Counted from the stretch's first letter, positions 43,528 to 53,278 are shown. The stretch is 64,000 nt of DNA from Pelagicoccus sp. SDUM812003 (GCF_031127815.1 NZ_JARXHY010000004.1:124001-188000); one strand, 5' to 3'. The notes: generated by a model not told the origin, from the sequence alone. Numbers and translations are program-made.

Positions 43528-44889
43528 TCAGTCGAAGTGCCTTAGCAGGGAATCGTGGATGTCGAGGCTGTCGAGCGCTTCGTCTTCGGTGGCTTGAGAG
43601 GAGATGTATACCGGCCAGTCGCGGGTGTGTTTCGGGGTGCAGCCGTGGGAGCCTTTGACTAGGCTGGCGTCGAGCGGGATTACATCGAGCAAGGCCCGGA
43701 AGCCGAGTTTCTTCTTGAGAAGGAACGTGGCGATTTTGGCCGGCGGGAAACGGAGTTTCGGATCGATGAAGAGCTCCACAGGGTCGTAGCCCGGCTTGCG
43801 ATGGATATCGACGCAGCGGGCGAAGTCGGGCGCCACGGCGTCGTCGAGCCAGTAGTAGTAGGTAAACCAGCTGCTTTCGTCGGCCACCGCGATAAAATCT
43901 CCCGATCGGGCATGCTCGATGCCGGCTTCGCTTCGGCCGCTGCGATCCAGCACCTTGGCTATGCCGGGCAGCGCTTCCAAGGTGGAGCGGACCTCCGAGG
44001 CGATGCTTGGATCGTTCAGGTAAACGTGAGCGACCTGGTGATCCGCGATGGCGAAGGCTCGGCTGGCCCCGCAGTCGAGCTGTTCGCGTCCCAGTTCGTC
44101 CTTGATGGTGATCCAGCCCTTTTGGCGCAGGGCGCGGTTGATGTGAATCGGGCGGTCCACCTCGGTGATTCCGTATTCGGAAAGCAATACGACCTCCACG
44201 TCGCGACTTTGGTAAAACGCGATCAGATCGCCCACGACCTCGTCGATGAGCTGAAGATCCTTGCCGATGTCGGGATGGTTAGGGCCAAGGCGCTGCAGGT
44301 TGTAGTCGAGGTGGGGCAGGTAGACCAGACTGAGAGTTGGCTGGGACTCTTTCTCGGTCCATTTGGCGGATTCGGCGATCCAGCGAGAGCAGTCGATGCC
44401 AGCTTTCGGACCCCAGAAGGTGAAGAAGGGAAAGTCCCCGAGCTCCGCTTTGATCCGTTCCCGCATATCCATGGGCTGGGTGTAGATATCGAAAACCTTG
44501 CGCCCGTCCGCTGGATACATCGGTCGAGGGGTGATCGTGTAGTCGGCTGACGAGTACATGTTGTACCACCAGAAGAGCTTGGCGCAGGTGAAGTTGGGAT
44601 CGCGTCGCTTGAGGGTCTGCCAAAGCTTGGGCTGGGTGACGAGGTGGTTGGACTGCTTCCAGAAATGGACCTCGCTGTACTGGCGATTGTACCAGCCGTT
44701 TGCCACGATGCCGTGGTCCTTCGGAGGCTTGCCGGTCAGGTAGTTCGACTGGGCGGTGCAAGTGACGGCGGGGAAGGCCGGCTTCACTGGGCGCGAGTGG
44801 CGGGTCTCGGCGAAGGCCTTGATGCGCGGCGTGCGCGCTCCGATGTGTCCTTGGGTGAGACCGACGACGTTGAGGACTGCGAGACGCAT
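43528..44889 (-). CDS. eboF: Alkaline-phosphatase-superfamily protein, EboF-like
   Basis: The protein has 453 residues of the nucleotide pyrophosphatase/phosphodiesterase branch. The metal-ligand and nucleophile region is PAFPAVTCTAQSNYLTGKPPKDHGIVANGW, with threonine as the likely nucleophile. Later ligands are in YLPHLDYNLQRLGPNHPDI, VVLLSEYGI and GSHGCTPKH. There is no signal peptide, so it is cytoplasmic. In ebo operons EboF is this kind of enzyme, and eboD-like and eboC-like genes lie directly upstream. In cyanobacteria and algae the ebo genes are tied to handling or export of a precursor metabolite. The substrate is not known. Confidence 0.78.
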   Translation of the reverse strand: MRLAVLNVVGLTQGHIGARTPRIKAFAETRHSRPVKPAFPAVTCTAQSNYLTGKPPKDHGIVANGWYNRQYSEVHFWKQSNHLVTQPKLWQTLKRRDPNFTCAKLFWWYNMYSSADYTITPRPMYPADGRKVFDIYTQPMDMRERIKAELGDFPFFTFWGPKAGIDCSRWIAESAKWTEKESQPTLSLVYLPHLDYNLQRLGPNHPDIGKDLQLIDEVVGDLIAFYQSRDVEVVLLSEYGITEVDRPIHINRALRQKGWITIKDELGREQLDCGASRAFAIADHQVAHVYLNDPSIASEVRSTLEALPGIAKVLDRSGRSEAGIEHARSGDFIAVADESSWFTYYYWLDDAVAPDFARCVDIHRKPGYDPVELFIDPKLRFPPAKIATFLLKKKLGFRALLDVIPLDASLVKGSHGCTPKHTRDWPVYISSQATEDEALDSLDIHDSLLRHFD

Positions 44890-44940
44890 GGCGAAAGGAT
44901 GAAATCCGTTTGGAGGGTGGCGGATGCGGCTTCGCTACGG

Positions 44941-46122
44941 CTATCGTCCTAGTTCGATGGATACGGGTAGGCGTAGGTCGCTGATCGACTGGAGAATGGT
45001 CTTTGTATCCATCTCGTGGATTTCAAGCCGTTTCCCGATGGCGCTGAGCAAGGTGATGGTGAGCTCGCCTCCGAGGTGCTCGCGAAATTCCTCCAAGCCC
45101 GCGAGGGTGGCGTTTTGCCCGAGATCGTTTTCCAGCTCCAATTCCGGAGCGTAGGTTTCGAAGCCCAGCTTGCGGATCAGATCCAGGATGCGCTGGGCGC
45201 TATGCGGGTCGAGCAAGCCCATCCTTTCGGAGTAGATGGTGTCGAGAGCGATGCCGATGGCTACCGCTTCGCCGTGGGAGATGCGGAAGCCGGATAGCTG
45301 CTCGAGCTTGTGGGCGGCCCAGTGTCCGAAGTCCAGCGGGCGCACGCTCCCGGTTTCGAAGGGATCGCCCGAGGTGGCGATGTGGGCCACATGGTGCTGG
45401 GCGGAGCGGTGAATGATCTCGCGCATGGCCGCGGTGTCGAAGGCCGCCAGGGCTTTGGCGTTTGCTTCGATCCATTCGAAGAAATCGCGGTCCCGAATGA
45501 GGGCCACCTTGATGGCTTCGATGTAGCCGTTGCGAAGGTGCTTCTCCGGCAGGGTGTCCAGCAGTGAGAAGTCGTTCACCACGGCGAAGGGAGGGGCGAA
45601 GGCGCCTACGAAGTTTTTCTTTCCGCGGAAGTTGAAGCCGTTTTTCACTCCTACCCCAGCGTCGCCTTGCCCCAGGGTGGTGCTAGGAAAGCGAACTAGG
45701 CGGATACCCCGATGGGCGGTCGCCGCCGCGAAGCCCACCGTATCGAGCAAGGCTCCGCCGCCGATGGCGACGATGTAGCTGTGTCGGCAGATCTTCTGGG
45801 CTTCGATCTCAGCGTAGATACCTTTCAGGTAGTCGGTCTCGTTTTTGATGGCCTCGCCGGCGGGCAGGAGGTGAATGCCGCGCAGGTCGAGCGTCTCCCC
45901 ATGCACGGCGCAGTAGGAGGCGATGTTGCGGGCGAGCTGCGGCTGGGCGGCGGCCACGCCTTCGTCGATGTAGAAGATCACACGGCTGGCCCCCTGGTTG
46001 CTGCCTGATCGGATCAGGTTGCTGAACAGCAGGTTACGCGAGTCGAAGGCGTTTTCGGTGAAGAGGACGCGAAGTTGGTAGGGGATCGCGATCGAATGTT
46101 CGATGTTGGGCAGATTCGACAT
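44941..46122 (-). CDS. eboD: 3-dehydroquinate synthase-like protein, EboD
   Basis: The protein has 393 residues. The NAD-binding and active-site regions match AroB-like enzymes: IVAIGGGALLDTVGFAAATAHRGI, RFPSTTLGQGDAGVGVKNGFN, NGYIEAIKVALIRD and LDFGHWAAHKLE. Position between an EboC-like prenyltransferase gene and an EboF-like gene marks it as the EboD branch and not the shikimate-pathway AroB. It probably converts a phosphorylated sugar acid-like substrate, but the reaction of EboD is not established. It lies 51 bases upstream of the eboF-like gene. Confidence 0.82.
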   Translation of the reverse strand: MSNLPNIEHSIAIPYQLRVLFTENAFDSRNLLFSNLIRSGSNQGASRVIFYIDEGVAAAQPQLARNIASYCAVHGETLDLRGIHLLPAGEAIKNETDYLKGIYAEIEAQKICRHSYIVAIGGGALLDTVGFAAATAHRGIRLVRFPSTTLGQGDAGVGVKNGFNFRGKKNFVGAFAPPFAVVNDFSLLDTLPEKHLRNGYIEAIKVALIRDRDFFEWIEANAKALAAFDTAAMREIIHRSAQHHVAHIATSGDPFETGSVRPLDFGHWAAHKLEQLSGFRISHGEAVAIGIALDTIYSERMGLLDPHSAQRILDLIRKLGFETYAPELELENDLGQNATLAGLEEFREHLGGELTITLLSAIGKRLEIHEMDTKTILQSISDLRLPVSIELGR

Positions 46123-46184
46123 TGGAAAGGTGACGGCTAGGGCCCCAAGGGCGATTGCTTTAGAGATGGATTAGTAACAGGCGC

Positions 46185-47045
46185 TCAGGTCGACGCAACG
46201 TAACGTTGAGCGGCGGTGGTCGCCGCGAAGAAGGCGGCGAAGATGAAAAGGTGGTTTTGCGTAGCGAGTCCAAGAGTGGAGACGATCATCAGATCGAGCA
46301 GCGGAATGCTGGCCAACAATGGAGCAATTGTTTTGCCAATTACGAGTTTACCCTCGATTCGAGCGCGAAGGAAAGCCCTAACGTACCAGGCGAGCACCAG
46401 AGCGACGACGGCCCCGCGTTGGGCGTCGAAGGATTCGGATCGGTAGTAGAAGGCCCCGACGATGGGCAGGGCGATCATGACCAGGGCAGGGTAGTCGATG
46501 GCGTTGTCCGTGGCTTCGCTGCGGGCGAGGAAGGTGACTCCCATGATGAAGGTGAAGACGGTGCCGGCGGCGATGAGGTTGTAGGTGTCGATCCCGTTGG
46601 GGAAGGCGCCGGCCACCATGAGAAACAGGCCGGCGCGGCAGGCCGCCATGTAGACCGGAGAGATCGGGTTGTTCTTGTGCCCGATGTCGTAGAGCAGGAT
46701 GAAAACCGTCACGCCTGCGGCGATGGCCAGCGGAGTCCATCCGATCCACCCGATGGCGGCAAGGCCGGCACCCAGGTAGGCGAAGCCCCAGTTTCGAACG
46801 GCGTTCGCGGGTATCTTTCCGGAGGGGATGGGCCGCTCCGGCCTATACCGCTGATCGAACTCGCGATCGAAATAGTCGTTGAGGTACATGCCTCCGGTGT
46901 AGAGCAAGCTCGAGCCGGCGAGGAATCCCGCGAGCTCGAGGGCGTCGTAGCCGCCCACGATGATCCAGGCGCAAACGATGTTTGACCAGACGGTGGCGAG
47001 GTTCGAGACGCGTCCGAGGACTAGGTGGGTGCGAAGGGATGTCAC
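46185..47045 (-). CDS. eboC: UbiA-family prenyltransferase, EboC
   Basis: The protein has 286 residues from a GTG at 47045. The longer frame adds 60 residues with no family match, so the later start is preferred. The two aspartate-rich motifs are NDYFDREFDQRY and YDIGHKNNPIS, with about eight membrane helices. The family attaches prenyl groups to aromatic acceptors at the inner membrane. Its place directly upstream of eboD and eboF identifies it as EboC. It is 62 bases from eboD. The acceptor and donor are unknown. Confidence 0.82.
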   Translation of the reverse strand: MTSLRTHLVLGRVSNLATVWSNIVCAWIIVGGYDALELAGFLAGSSLLYTGGMYLNDYFDREFDQRYRPERPIPSGKIPANAVRNWGFAYLGAGLAAIGWIGWTPLAIAAGVTVFILLYDIGHKNNPISPVYMAACRAGLFLMVAGAFPNGIDTYNLIAAGTVFTFIMGVTFLARSEATDNAIDYPALVMIALPIVGAFYYRSESFDAQRGAVVALVLAWYVRAFLRARIEGKLVIGKTIAPLLASIPLLDLMIVSTLGLATQNHLFIFAAFFAATTAAQRYVAST

Positions 47046-47285
47046 GTAGCGGCAGGATGCGACAGTTTTTGTAAAAGGAAAGCGGGAAGGGCCACGAGTA
47101 TCCTGTCCCTCAGGGGAAGAAAGGAAAATCCCTGAGGAGCGAATCAACTTTTCTCGGTGAGTCTCCAGAGTGCGGGGCGAGCTGCGGGCCGCCTTGGCGC
47201 TTCTATTCGAGCTGTTTCCGCGCAATTGCGGATTTGTGTTGTGTCGGACGCGTCAAAACGCCGATGAATCTGTCGGTACAGTTTT

Positions 47286-49241
47286 ATGCTAATTTGGGTG
47301 GATTTTCGAAGGGGGCGGGGGCGTCGGAAGATGGTGGCCGCCGCGCTGACGGGGCTGGTTTTTGCGGCATGCGCGATGGGGCAGGTTCTGGTGGTGAGCG
47401 AGCTGATGTATCATCCGCCGGGGCGCGATGCGCTCGAGTCCCGGGAACTGGAGTTTCTGGAGCTCCACAACCGTGGCGACCTGACCTTGGACCTGTCTGG
47501 CTACGCCTTTACCGAAGGCATCGACTTCGCCTTCGCGGAAGGCAGTTCTCTGGCCGCGGGGGAGTATCTGGTGCTGGTTTCATCGACAGCGGCATTCGCA
47601 AGCGTCTACGCCGAGGTGTCGCCGTTTGGCGAATACGAAGGGCAGTTGGCGAACTCCGGGGAGACTGTCGGGCTGGTGGATGGACTCGGCCGCCAGGTCG
47701 CCCGCCTGAGTTTCGGGGATAAGAGCCCGTGGCCTGTCACGCCGGATGGCTTCGGTCCGTCCCTGGTTTTGAAGGACGAGTCTCTAAGTGAAATCGCGTG
47801 GACGGATCCCGCCGCTTGGCGTGCGAGCTCCCGAATCGGCGGATCGCCTGGAGGGCCAGATGCCGCGTTGGAGGAGCCGGCGATCGTGGTGAACGAAGTG
47901 CTTTCGCATACCGATCTGCCGCAAGTCGATGCGGTGGAGCTGCGCAATCTGGAGAGCGAGGCGGTGGATATCAGCGGCTGGTATCTGACGGACAACTACG
48001 AGCAGCCGAAGCGCTACCGAATCCCGGAGGGCGCTGTGATCGAGGCTGGCGGCTATCTCGTCATAACGGAGGAGGCCTTCGCCGCGTTCTCCCAAGGGGA
48101 GAACGCGTTTCGTCTCGATAGCCATGGAGAAGCGGTTTGGATCTTTTCGGGCGACGAGCAGGGCGAGTTGAGCGGGTATGTTCACGGCTTCGAGTTCGGA
48201 GCCACCGCGAATGGGGTTTCGCTTGGCCGTTTCGTCGACAGCGGAGGCGTCGAAAGGCTGGTCGCCCTCGAATCGCTCAGTCTAGGGGAGCCCAACGGCG
48301 AAGCGTTGCTCGGGGATATCGTCATCTCGGAGCTCATGTTTGATCCGGCCTCAGGGGAAGCGGAATTCGTTGAGATCGTGAACCGGAGCGGCGACGCGGT
48401 GAGCTTGTTCGATGAAGCGAATCCGAGCAACGTCTGGAAGGTGCAGGGCATCGACTTCTCGTTTCCCCCTGGGGTCGTCCTGGCAGCGGATGAGGTCGCG
48501 ATCCTCTGCGGCGTGGAGCCGGAGCTGTTTCGCGAGCGCTATGGACTGCCCGATTCGATCCAGGTATTTGGCCCGTTTGCGGGAAAACTGAGCAACGAGG
48601 GGGAGCGCCTGGCTCTCCAACGTCCCGATTCGCCGGACTTGTTGGAAAACGGCGAACTTTACGTGCCCTACGTCGATGTGGACTGGCTGATGTACTCCGA
48701 TGCCGCTCCCTGGCCCGCAGCGATGTCGGAAGGGTTTAGCATCGAACGGCTTACGCTTGACGCGAAGGGATTCGATCCTGCTTCGTGGCGCCTCAGCCAA
48801 TACCCGTCTCCGACGGCGGGCTGGGTTCCGACAGGGGTGTTCGAGAAGTGGATACAGACGCATTTCCCGGGAAACCAAGCCAATGAGCACGATGCCCAGC
48901 CCTTGGCCGACCCGGATCAGGACGGATTGGTGAACCTGCTGGAATATGCCCATGGTAGCGATCCGCGCCGCGCCAACCTTCCGTTGCCTGCGACGATCGC
49001 AGTGAGCCAAGCGACGCAGCTAGCGTTTGCGGGATCGAGCGATCCCAGCGACTTGAAGGTCCATCTCCTGGTCTCCTACGATTTGCAGTCGTGGGACGTC
49101 TTGCCGGAGTCCGCCTACGCGATTTCGGAGAGCCTGAGCCCGAAGGACGAAGGGGTGAAGCTGATTCGCTTCGCCTTGGGCGAAACGCCAGGCGAGAGTC
49201 GTTTCTATCGCATGGCGATCGAGCTGATGACAACGGATTAA
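47286..49241 (+). CDS. Secreted lamin-tail-domain protein
   Basis: The protein has 651 residues from 47286; an ATG at 47331 would shorten the signal peptide and lose its basic N-region. Three lamin-tail (LTD) repeats are visible by the motifs VVSELMYHPPG, VVNEVLSHTDLPQVDAVELRN and VISELMFDPASGEAEFVEIVN, each followed by a beta-rich domain. Near residue 545 a calcium-binding thrombospondin type 3-like motif reads DPDQDGLVNLLEYAHGSDP, common in secreted proteins of this phylum. No catalytic CotH kinase region is present. It heads a plus-strand operon with VTC-domain, DUF4956 and HlyD genes, so it may be exported or anchored by them. Confidence 0.8.
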   Translation: MLIWVDFRRGRGRRKMVAAALTGLVFAACAMGQVLVVSELMYHPPGRDALESRELEFLELHNRGDLTLDLSGYAFTEGIDFAFAEGSSLAAGEYLVLVSSTAAFASVYAEVSPFGEYEGQLANSGETVGLVDGLGRQVARLSFGDKSPWPVTPDGFGPSLVLKDESLSEIAWTDPAAWRASSRIGGSPGGPDAALEEPAIVVNEVLSHTDLPQVDAVELRNLESEAVDISGWYLTDNYEQPKRYRIPEGAVIEAGGYLVITEEAFAAFSQGENAFRLDSHGEAVWIFSGDEQGELSGYVHGFEFGATANGVSLGRFVDSGGVERLVALESLSLGEPNGEALLGDIVISELMFDPASGEAEFVEIVNRSGDAVSLFDEANPSNVWKVQGIDFSFPPGVVLAADEVAILCGVEPELFRERYGLPDSIQVFGPFAGKLSNEGERLALQRPDSPDLLENGELYVPYVDVDWLMYSDAAPWPAAMSEGFSIERLTLDAKGFDPASWRLSQYPSPTAGWVPTGVFEKWIQTHFPGNQANEHDAQPLADPDQDGLVNLLEYAHGSDPRRANLPLPATIAVSQATQLAFAGSSDPSDLKVHLLVSYDLQSWDVLPESAYAISESLSPKDEGVKLIRFALGETPGESRFYRMAIELMTTD

Positions 49242-49353
49242 ACGCCTGGCCGCGGTTCGTGTTGCATTCACGTTACGAGTTGTATGCTGTGCATCGATCA
49301 TCTATGGACGTCCGTAGGAATAAGTACGTTTTCGATTGCCGTGAGGTCCCACC

Positions 49354-50229
49354 ATGGAGGGGACGAATTGCGAAGTGAAGCAGGATAATCCATTACTCTG
49401 TTCATCGGGAGGCGCGGAGACGGTCGAGGCGCCGCAGCCCCTGATCGCCCCTCCACGGATTAGGCATGAGCTGAAGTACATCGTGCCTGAGCGATACGCG
49501 GATGAGATTCGCGAGTACCTGCAGGTGTTTTGCGAGCCGGACTCCTTCGCCCAAGGGGAGCCACCCGTCTATACGGTATCCACGCTCCAGCTCGACACGC
49601 CGGCCTTGAGCTTGCACTTCGCCAAGGAACGCAAGCAAGTGAACCGTTTCAAGCTGCGCGTTCGCACCTATGGCGAGGAGCCCGCCGGAACGGTTTTTTT
49701 CGAGGTGAAACGCAAGGAGGAGAACTACGTGCGCAAGACGCGCTCCCGCGTCGCAGTCGCCGACTATGGGCCGCATTGCTTCGGCGAGTCACCGATGGTG
49801 CCGCGATTCAAGACCGAAGCGGAAGCGATGAACCACTACGAGTTTCTCCGACTCTATCGGTCCCTTGGGGCGTTGCCGATGGCCCATATTCGATACGAGC
49901 GCGAGTCCTGGATCGGAAATCCGGATACAAGCGTTCGAATCACCATGGATCGACGCATAAGGTATCGTCGAGCGAAGGACTTTTCGCTTCACGGCTTGTC
50001 GAAGCTTCCTTGGAGATCCATGGATACGCAGGTAGCCTTGCGTCGGCCTTTCGCAGGATTCGTGCTGGAGATGAAGTGCTCGTTGGAAGTGCCGACCTGG
50101 ATTCTGTATCTCGTGAGGAAGTACAATTTGGAGCGGTCCGGGTTTTGCAAGTACTCCACCGCGATGCGGCTGGAGTCGCTGTTCCTGGGGGATACCTACA
50201 CCGCGGGATCTGAACGTTGCTTTGGTTAA
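49354..50229 (+). CDS. VTC-domain protein
   Basis: The protein has 291 residues. The VTC polyphosphate polymerase-like tunnel domain is seen in RHELKYIVPERYADEIREYL, then FKLRVRTYGEEPAGTVFFEVKRKEENYVRKTR, with basic residues lining the tunnel, and in RRPFAGFVLEMKCS. Yeast VTC makes polyphosphate from ATP; bacterial relatives near CotH/LTD and DUF4956 genes have no proven activity. The N-terminal 30 residues are unstructured. It overlaps the DUF4956 gene by 8 bases, indicating coupled translation. Confidence 0.85.
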   Translation: MEGTNCEVKQDNPLLCSSGGAETVEAPQPLIAPPRIRHELKYIVPERYADEIREYLQVFCEPDSFAQGEPPVYTVSTLQLDTPALSLHFAKERKQVNRFKLRVRTYGEEPAGTVFFEVKRKEENYVRKTRSRVAVADYGPHCFGESPMVPRFKTEAEAMNHYEFLRLYRSLGALPMAHIRYERESWIGNPDTSVRITMDRRIRYRRAKDFSLHGLSKLPWRSMDTQVALRRPFAGFVLEMKCSLEVPTWILYLVRKYNLERSGFCKYSTAMRLESLFLGDTYTAGSERCFG

Positions 50230-50920
50230 CCGGAAAATGGATACGTTTATAGAAGGATTTGGGGCGATTCGCGAGCAGGGCCCGGTGGAGATCTTGACCG
50301 CTTTCGGCTTGAGCGCCCTGCTAGGGGTCCTGCTGGCATCGGTCTATCGTTGGACGCACTCGGGGTTCACCTATTCGCGTTCCTTCGTGCAGACGCAGGT
50401 GTTGGCCTGCGTGGTGGCGACGATCATGATATTGGCCATAGGCAACAACATGGCTCGAGGGCTCGGCATCTTAGGAGCTCTGGCTATCATACGCTTCCGC
50501 ACGCCTATTCGGGACCCGCGCGACATCATCTTCCTGTTCGCCTCGCTCGCGGTAGGGATCGCTTCCGGGGCGGGCATCTACGCCATCGCGACCATCGGAG
50601 CCTTGGTGTTCAGCGCCTGCGTGCTGATTCTCAACTGGGTGCCGTCCTCCGCCAAGCGCAAGAACGAAGGCTTGCTGCGCTTCGTGGCGCCCAACGGGGT
50701 CAACTTGGAACTGTTGCTAGCGGACGTCTTCAAACACTACACCACGAGCGTGGAAATGGTCGCCATGCGGGAAGGCGCTCAGGGGGACGATATCGAGTAT
50801 GCGTACCAAGTCTGTTTGGCTGACGCCTCCCTTTGTAGTGGTTTCATTGGTACGATCAAGCAAATCGAGGAGATTCGTGAAGCGAATTTCGTTATGCAGC
50901 GCGAGACGGTGGAGATCTAG
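50222..50920 (+). CDS. DUF4956 membrane protein
   Basis: The protein has 232 residues with about four membrane helices in the first 145 (TAFGLSALLGVLLASVY, VLACVVATIMILAIGNNMARG, IIFLFASLAVGIASGAGIYAIA, IGALVFSACVLIL). RFRTPIRDPRDIIFL between them is the conserved DUF4956 loop. A cytoplasmic ferredoxin-like tail follows. DUF4956 genes commonly sit next to VTC-domain genes, as here, but the function is unknown. It overlaps the VTC gene by 8 bases and is 3 bases from the HlyD-like gene. Confidence 0.85.
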   Translation: MVNRKMDTFIEGFGAIREQGPVEILTAFGLSALLGVLLASVYRWTHSGFTYSRSFVQTQVLACVVATIMILAIGNNMARGLGILGALAIIRFRTPIRDPRDIIFLFASLAVGIASGAGIYAIATIGALVFSACVLILNWVPSSAKRKNEGLLRFVAPNGVNLELLLADVFKHYTTSVEMVAMREGAQGDDIEYAYQVCLADASLCSGFIGTIKQIEEIREANFVMQRETVEI

Positions 50921-50923
50921 GCC

Positions 50924-52027
50924 ATGGCGGAGGATACGGAGACTTATCAGCTGCCGCCTCGCGTGAAGGCGATGATTCGGTTGAAGCGCTGGACCCGGCA
51001 TTGGCCAGTTCTGCTTTGGGTCGGTTTGGCGTGGCTCGTGGCGCAGGGTCTTTTCTACTCGCGGGCTTCGCACGCGGTCTGGGGGATCGTCGACTACCGC
51101 AATGTTAGGGTGCTGGCGAAGGAGTCCGGAATCTTGAAAGAGGTCGACGCGTCGGTCGGGGGCGCGGTCAGACGCGGCCAGATCCTGGCGAGCGTGGACA
51201 GCGATCGCATCCGCTACGAGATCGCGGCGGTACGCAGTTCGGCTGATCGACGTCGAGTCGACGCGGATCGAGAGCTCTTTCGGGTCGAGCAGCGCATCGA
51301 ATCGGAGTCGAGAGAGCTCGAGGCGCGACAAGCTCGCGAGCGGGCGGAGCGCGAGCTCCTGGTGGAGGAACTGGATCGGATGGAGGAGCTATTTGGCAAG
51401 CGGCTGATCGACCAATCGGCCGTAGTGGAAATGCGGACACGCTTGTCGGTGCTGGAGTCGTCGATCGAGTCGCTCTCGGAGAACCGCAAGGAGTTGGAAG
51501 AGGAGAGGGCGCGCATCGCTGAGCTGAGGCAACGCTGGCGTGACGAGGGGCAGCAGCATGGTGAGCTCGCGGCCTTGCTCGATTGGGAGCAGGCTCAGAC
51601 GCTCTTGGCTCCCTGTGACGCCACGGTTTTGCGCGTGGATGCGCAGCAAGGCGATTTCGTTCAGGAGGGCGACAGCGTGCTCGAACTGTTGGCGGACGAA
51701 GCTCCGGTGGTTCGCGGATTCGCCCCATTGTCCTCCGGCTTGGATCTGATCGAGGGTCGCGAAGTGTTTTTGCGAGGTGAAGGCCTCGGGAGAACGGTTT
51801 GCGTGGGACGTATCGCTGCGGTGAATCCTTCGGTGGAGTCCCTGCTCGACACTTCCAACCCGATCATGAATCGCTCCATCCGGGGTCGTTTCTTTCAGGT
51901 CGCGTGCGACGGGCTGGAGGGACGCGTGGAGGGCGAGCGCTTGGAGATCCACTTCAAGGATCCCTCGGATAGTCCGGTGGCGACTTTGGTGGAAAAGGGA
52001 TTCGCTATGCTGGGCTTCGAGAGATGA
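50924..52027 (+). CDS. HlyD-family periplasmic adaptor protein
   Basis: The protein has 367 residues. One N-terminal membrane anchor (HWPVLLWVGLAWLVAQGLF) is followed by a biotinyl-lipoyl-like segment (VLAKESGILKEVDASVGGAVRRGQILASVDSD). A long coiled coil covers about residues 100-205, rich in Arg and Glu. The second half-lipoyl domain (APCDATVLRVDAQQGDFVQEGDSVLEL) and a beta-barrel complete the adaptor. Such proteins link inner-membrane exporters to an outer-membrane channel. No exporter gene is adjacent, so DUF4956 or a distant ABC protein may be its partner. Its end overlaps the convergent eboE-like gene by 23 bases. Confidence 0.82.
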   Translation: MAEDTETYQLPPRVKAMIRLKRWTRHWPVLLWVGLAWLVAQGLFYSRASHAVWGIVDYRNVRVLAKESGILKEVDASVGGAVRRGQILASVDSDRIRYEIAAVRSSADRRRVDADRELFRVEQRIESESRELEARQARERAERELLVEELDRMEELFGKRLIDQSAVVEMRTRLSVLESSIESLSENRKELEEERARIAELRQRWRDEGQQHGELAALLDWEQAQTLLAPCDATVLRVDAQQGDFVQEGDSVLELLADEAPVVRGFAPLSSGLDLIEGREVFLRGEGLGRTVCVGRIAAVNPSVESLLDTSNPIMNRSIRGRFFQVACDGLEGRVEGERLEIHFKDPSDSPVATLVEKGFAMLGFER

Positions 52028-53189
52028 AGCCTCTGCGATCGAGTTGCGAGAGAATCCATCGGTATTCGTCGGAGACCTGATCGACAACGCTCTTGTTTTG
52101 TAGTTGATCAGGCAATACAGCCCAGGTGTAGGTTTCCATCTCGAAATGCTGACAGAGTTCAGGGGATTTCGAAATGAAGTCGAGCGTTTCGAGCAGATGG
52201 TCCGAAGTCGATTCGAGAGGGAGCTCGGGATCGGCGTGCAAGGGGATGTGAAAGTGGATACGCCACTCCTCGCTCGCGTCCCTCCCGTTTTCGCGCGCCT
52301 CGAGGGCGAGCGGCAGGTCCTCGTATCGAACGATTGGTGACTGGTTCGACCGTGCTAGGACCTGATGCAGGTAGGTTTCCTCGCGGAAGCTCTCGATAAG
52401 CGTTAGCGAAGGCTTGTCGAAGGTCCGAAGCTTGAGAGCGGAGCTGAGGTGGATCTTGCTCAACCTGATCCCGTTGCTTGAAAGCCTCTGGAGGGAATCG
52501 GCCGCCTTTTCGTATTCGAGAGCGAAGTGGCAGGTATCGTAGTTGAGCCCGACGCGTTGCAGCAGCTGTTCCGGGTCTGGATGACCGTCGACCAACTGGT
52601 CGAAAAAGGAAAGGGTTTCGGAGGTGTTTTCGAACCAGCCTAGCGGTTCCGGTTCCAAGCCGAGGTGCAGGTCGAGCTGATGCGTTTGGCAAAGGCTGTC
52701 GATATGATTGAAGCAGCGGTAGAGGTTTTGGCGCATCGCCTCGCTCTGCTCGGATGAATGGATGAAGCGCTTGAAGGATCCTGGCAGAGTGGATACGCTC
52801 CCGGAGACGCCCGGAGGGAGCAGCTGGGCGAGAATATCGAAGAGCCGATTGGTGTACTCGAGACGCTCAGGTGTGGTCCAGTCCGGGCGGTAGACTTGCT
52901 CCTTGACGCGCTGGTTGTGAAAGTTTCCGTAGGGAAAGCCGTTGATGGTGAAGACGTAGCAGTCGTTTTCCTGCAGCCAGTCGCGAAAGGCCAGCAAGGT
53001 CCGCGGATCGCTGAGCTCCTGGGCCGACGCGGCGCTGAGCCGCAGCCCGATGGCGTAGGGCTGCCTCGGGCATACGTTTCTTCGTACGCGCAGCACGTCG
53101 TTCTCCAGCGAACGGAAGGTCTCCTCCCAGTCTTTGCCTGGGTGAACGTTGGTGCAGTAGGCGAGGTGGGCGTTGTGGGCGAGTCGCAT
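52005..53189 (-). CDS. eboE: TIM-barrel sugar isomerase-like protein, EboE
   Basis: The protein has 394 residues. It begins MRLAHNAHLAYCTNVHPGKDWEETF, typical of EboE, with a xylose-isomerase-like TIM barrel: LDLHLGLEPEPLGWFENT, GLNYDTCHFALEYE, IRLSKIHLSSALKL and WRIHFHIPLHAD supply the Glu, Asp and His metal ligands. EboE is described as a metabolite traffic protein of the ebo operon; its reaction is not established. It lies 90 bases downstream of a hybrid sensor kinase gene on the same strand, not next to eboC as usual, because an opposite-strand module intervenes. Confidence 0.82.
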   Translation of the reverse strand: MRLAHNAHLAYCTNVHPGKDWEETFRSLENDVLRVRRNVCPRQPYAIGLRLSAASAQELSDPRTLLAFRDWLQENDCYVFTINGFPYGNFHNQRVKEQVYRPDWTTPERLEYTNRLFDILAQLLPPGVSGSVSTLPGSFKRFIHSSEQSEAMRQNLYRCFNHIDSLCQTHQLDLHLGLEPEPLGWFENTSETLSFFDQLVDGHPDPEQLLQRVGLNYDTCHFALEYEKAADSLQRLSSNGIRLSKIHLSSALKLRTFDKPSLTLIESFREETYLHQVLARSNQSPIVRYEDLPLALEARENGRDASEEWRIHFHIPLHADPELPLESTSDHLLETLDFISKSPELCQHFEMETYTWAVLPDQLQNKSVVDQVSDEYRWILSQLDRRGFISRSPA

Positions 53190-53278
53190 GGCCAGATCGT
53201 CAGGATCTCCTCAAGGGAAGGCCGTCTGGTGGAGGCTGGCAACCAAATGATTCGCCCTGATGGCGAAAGATGGAAGCC

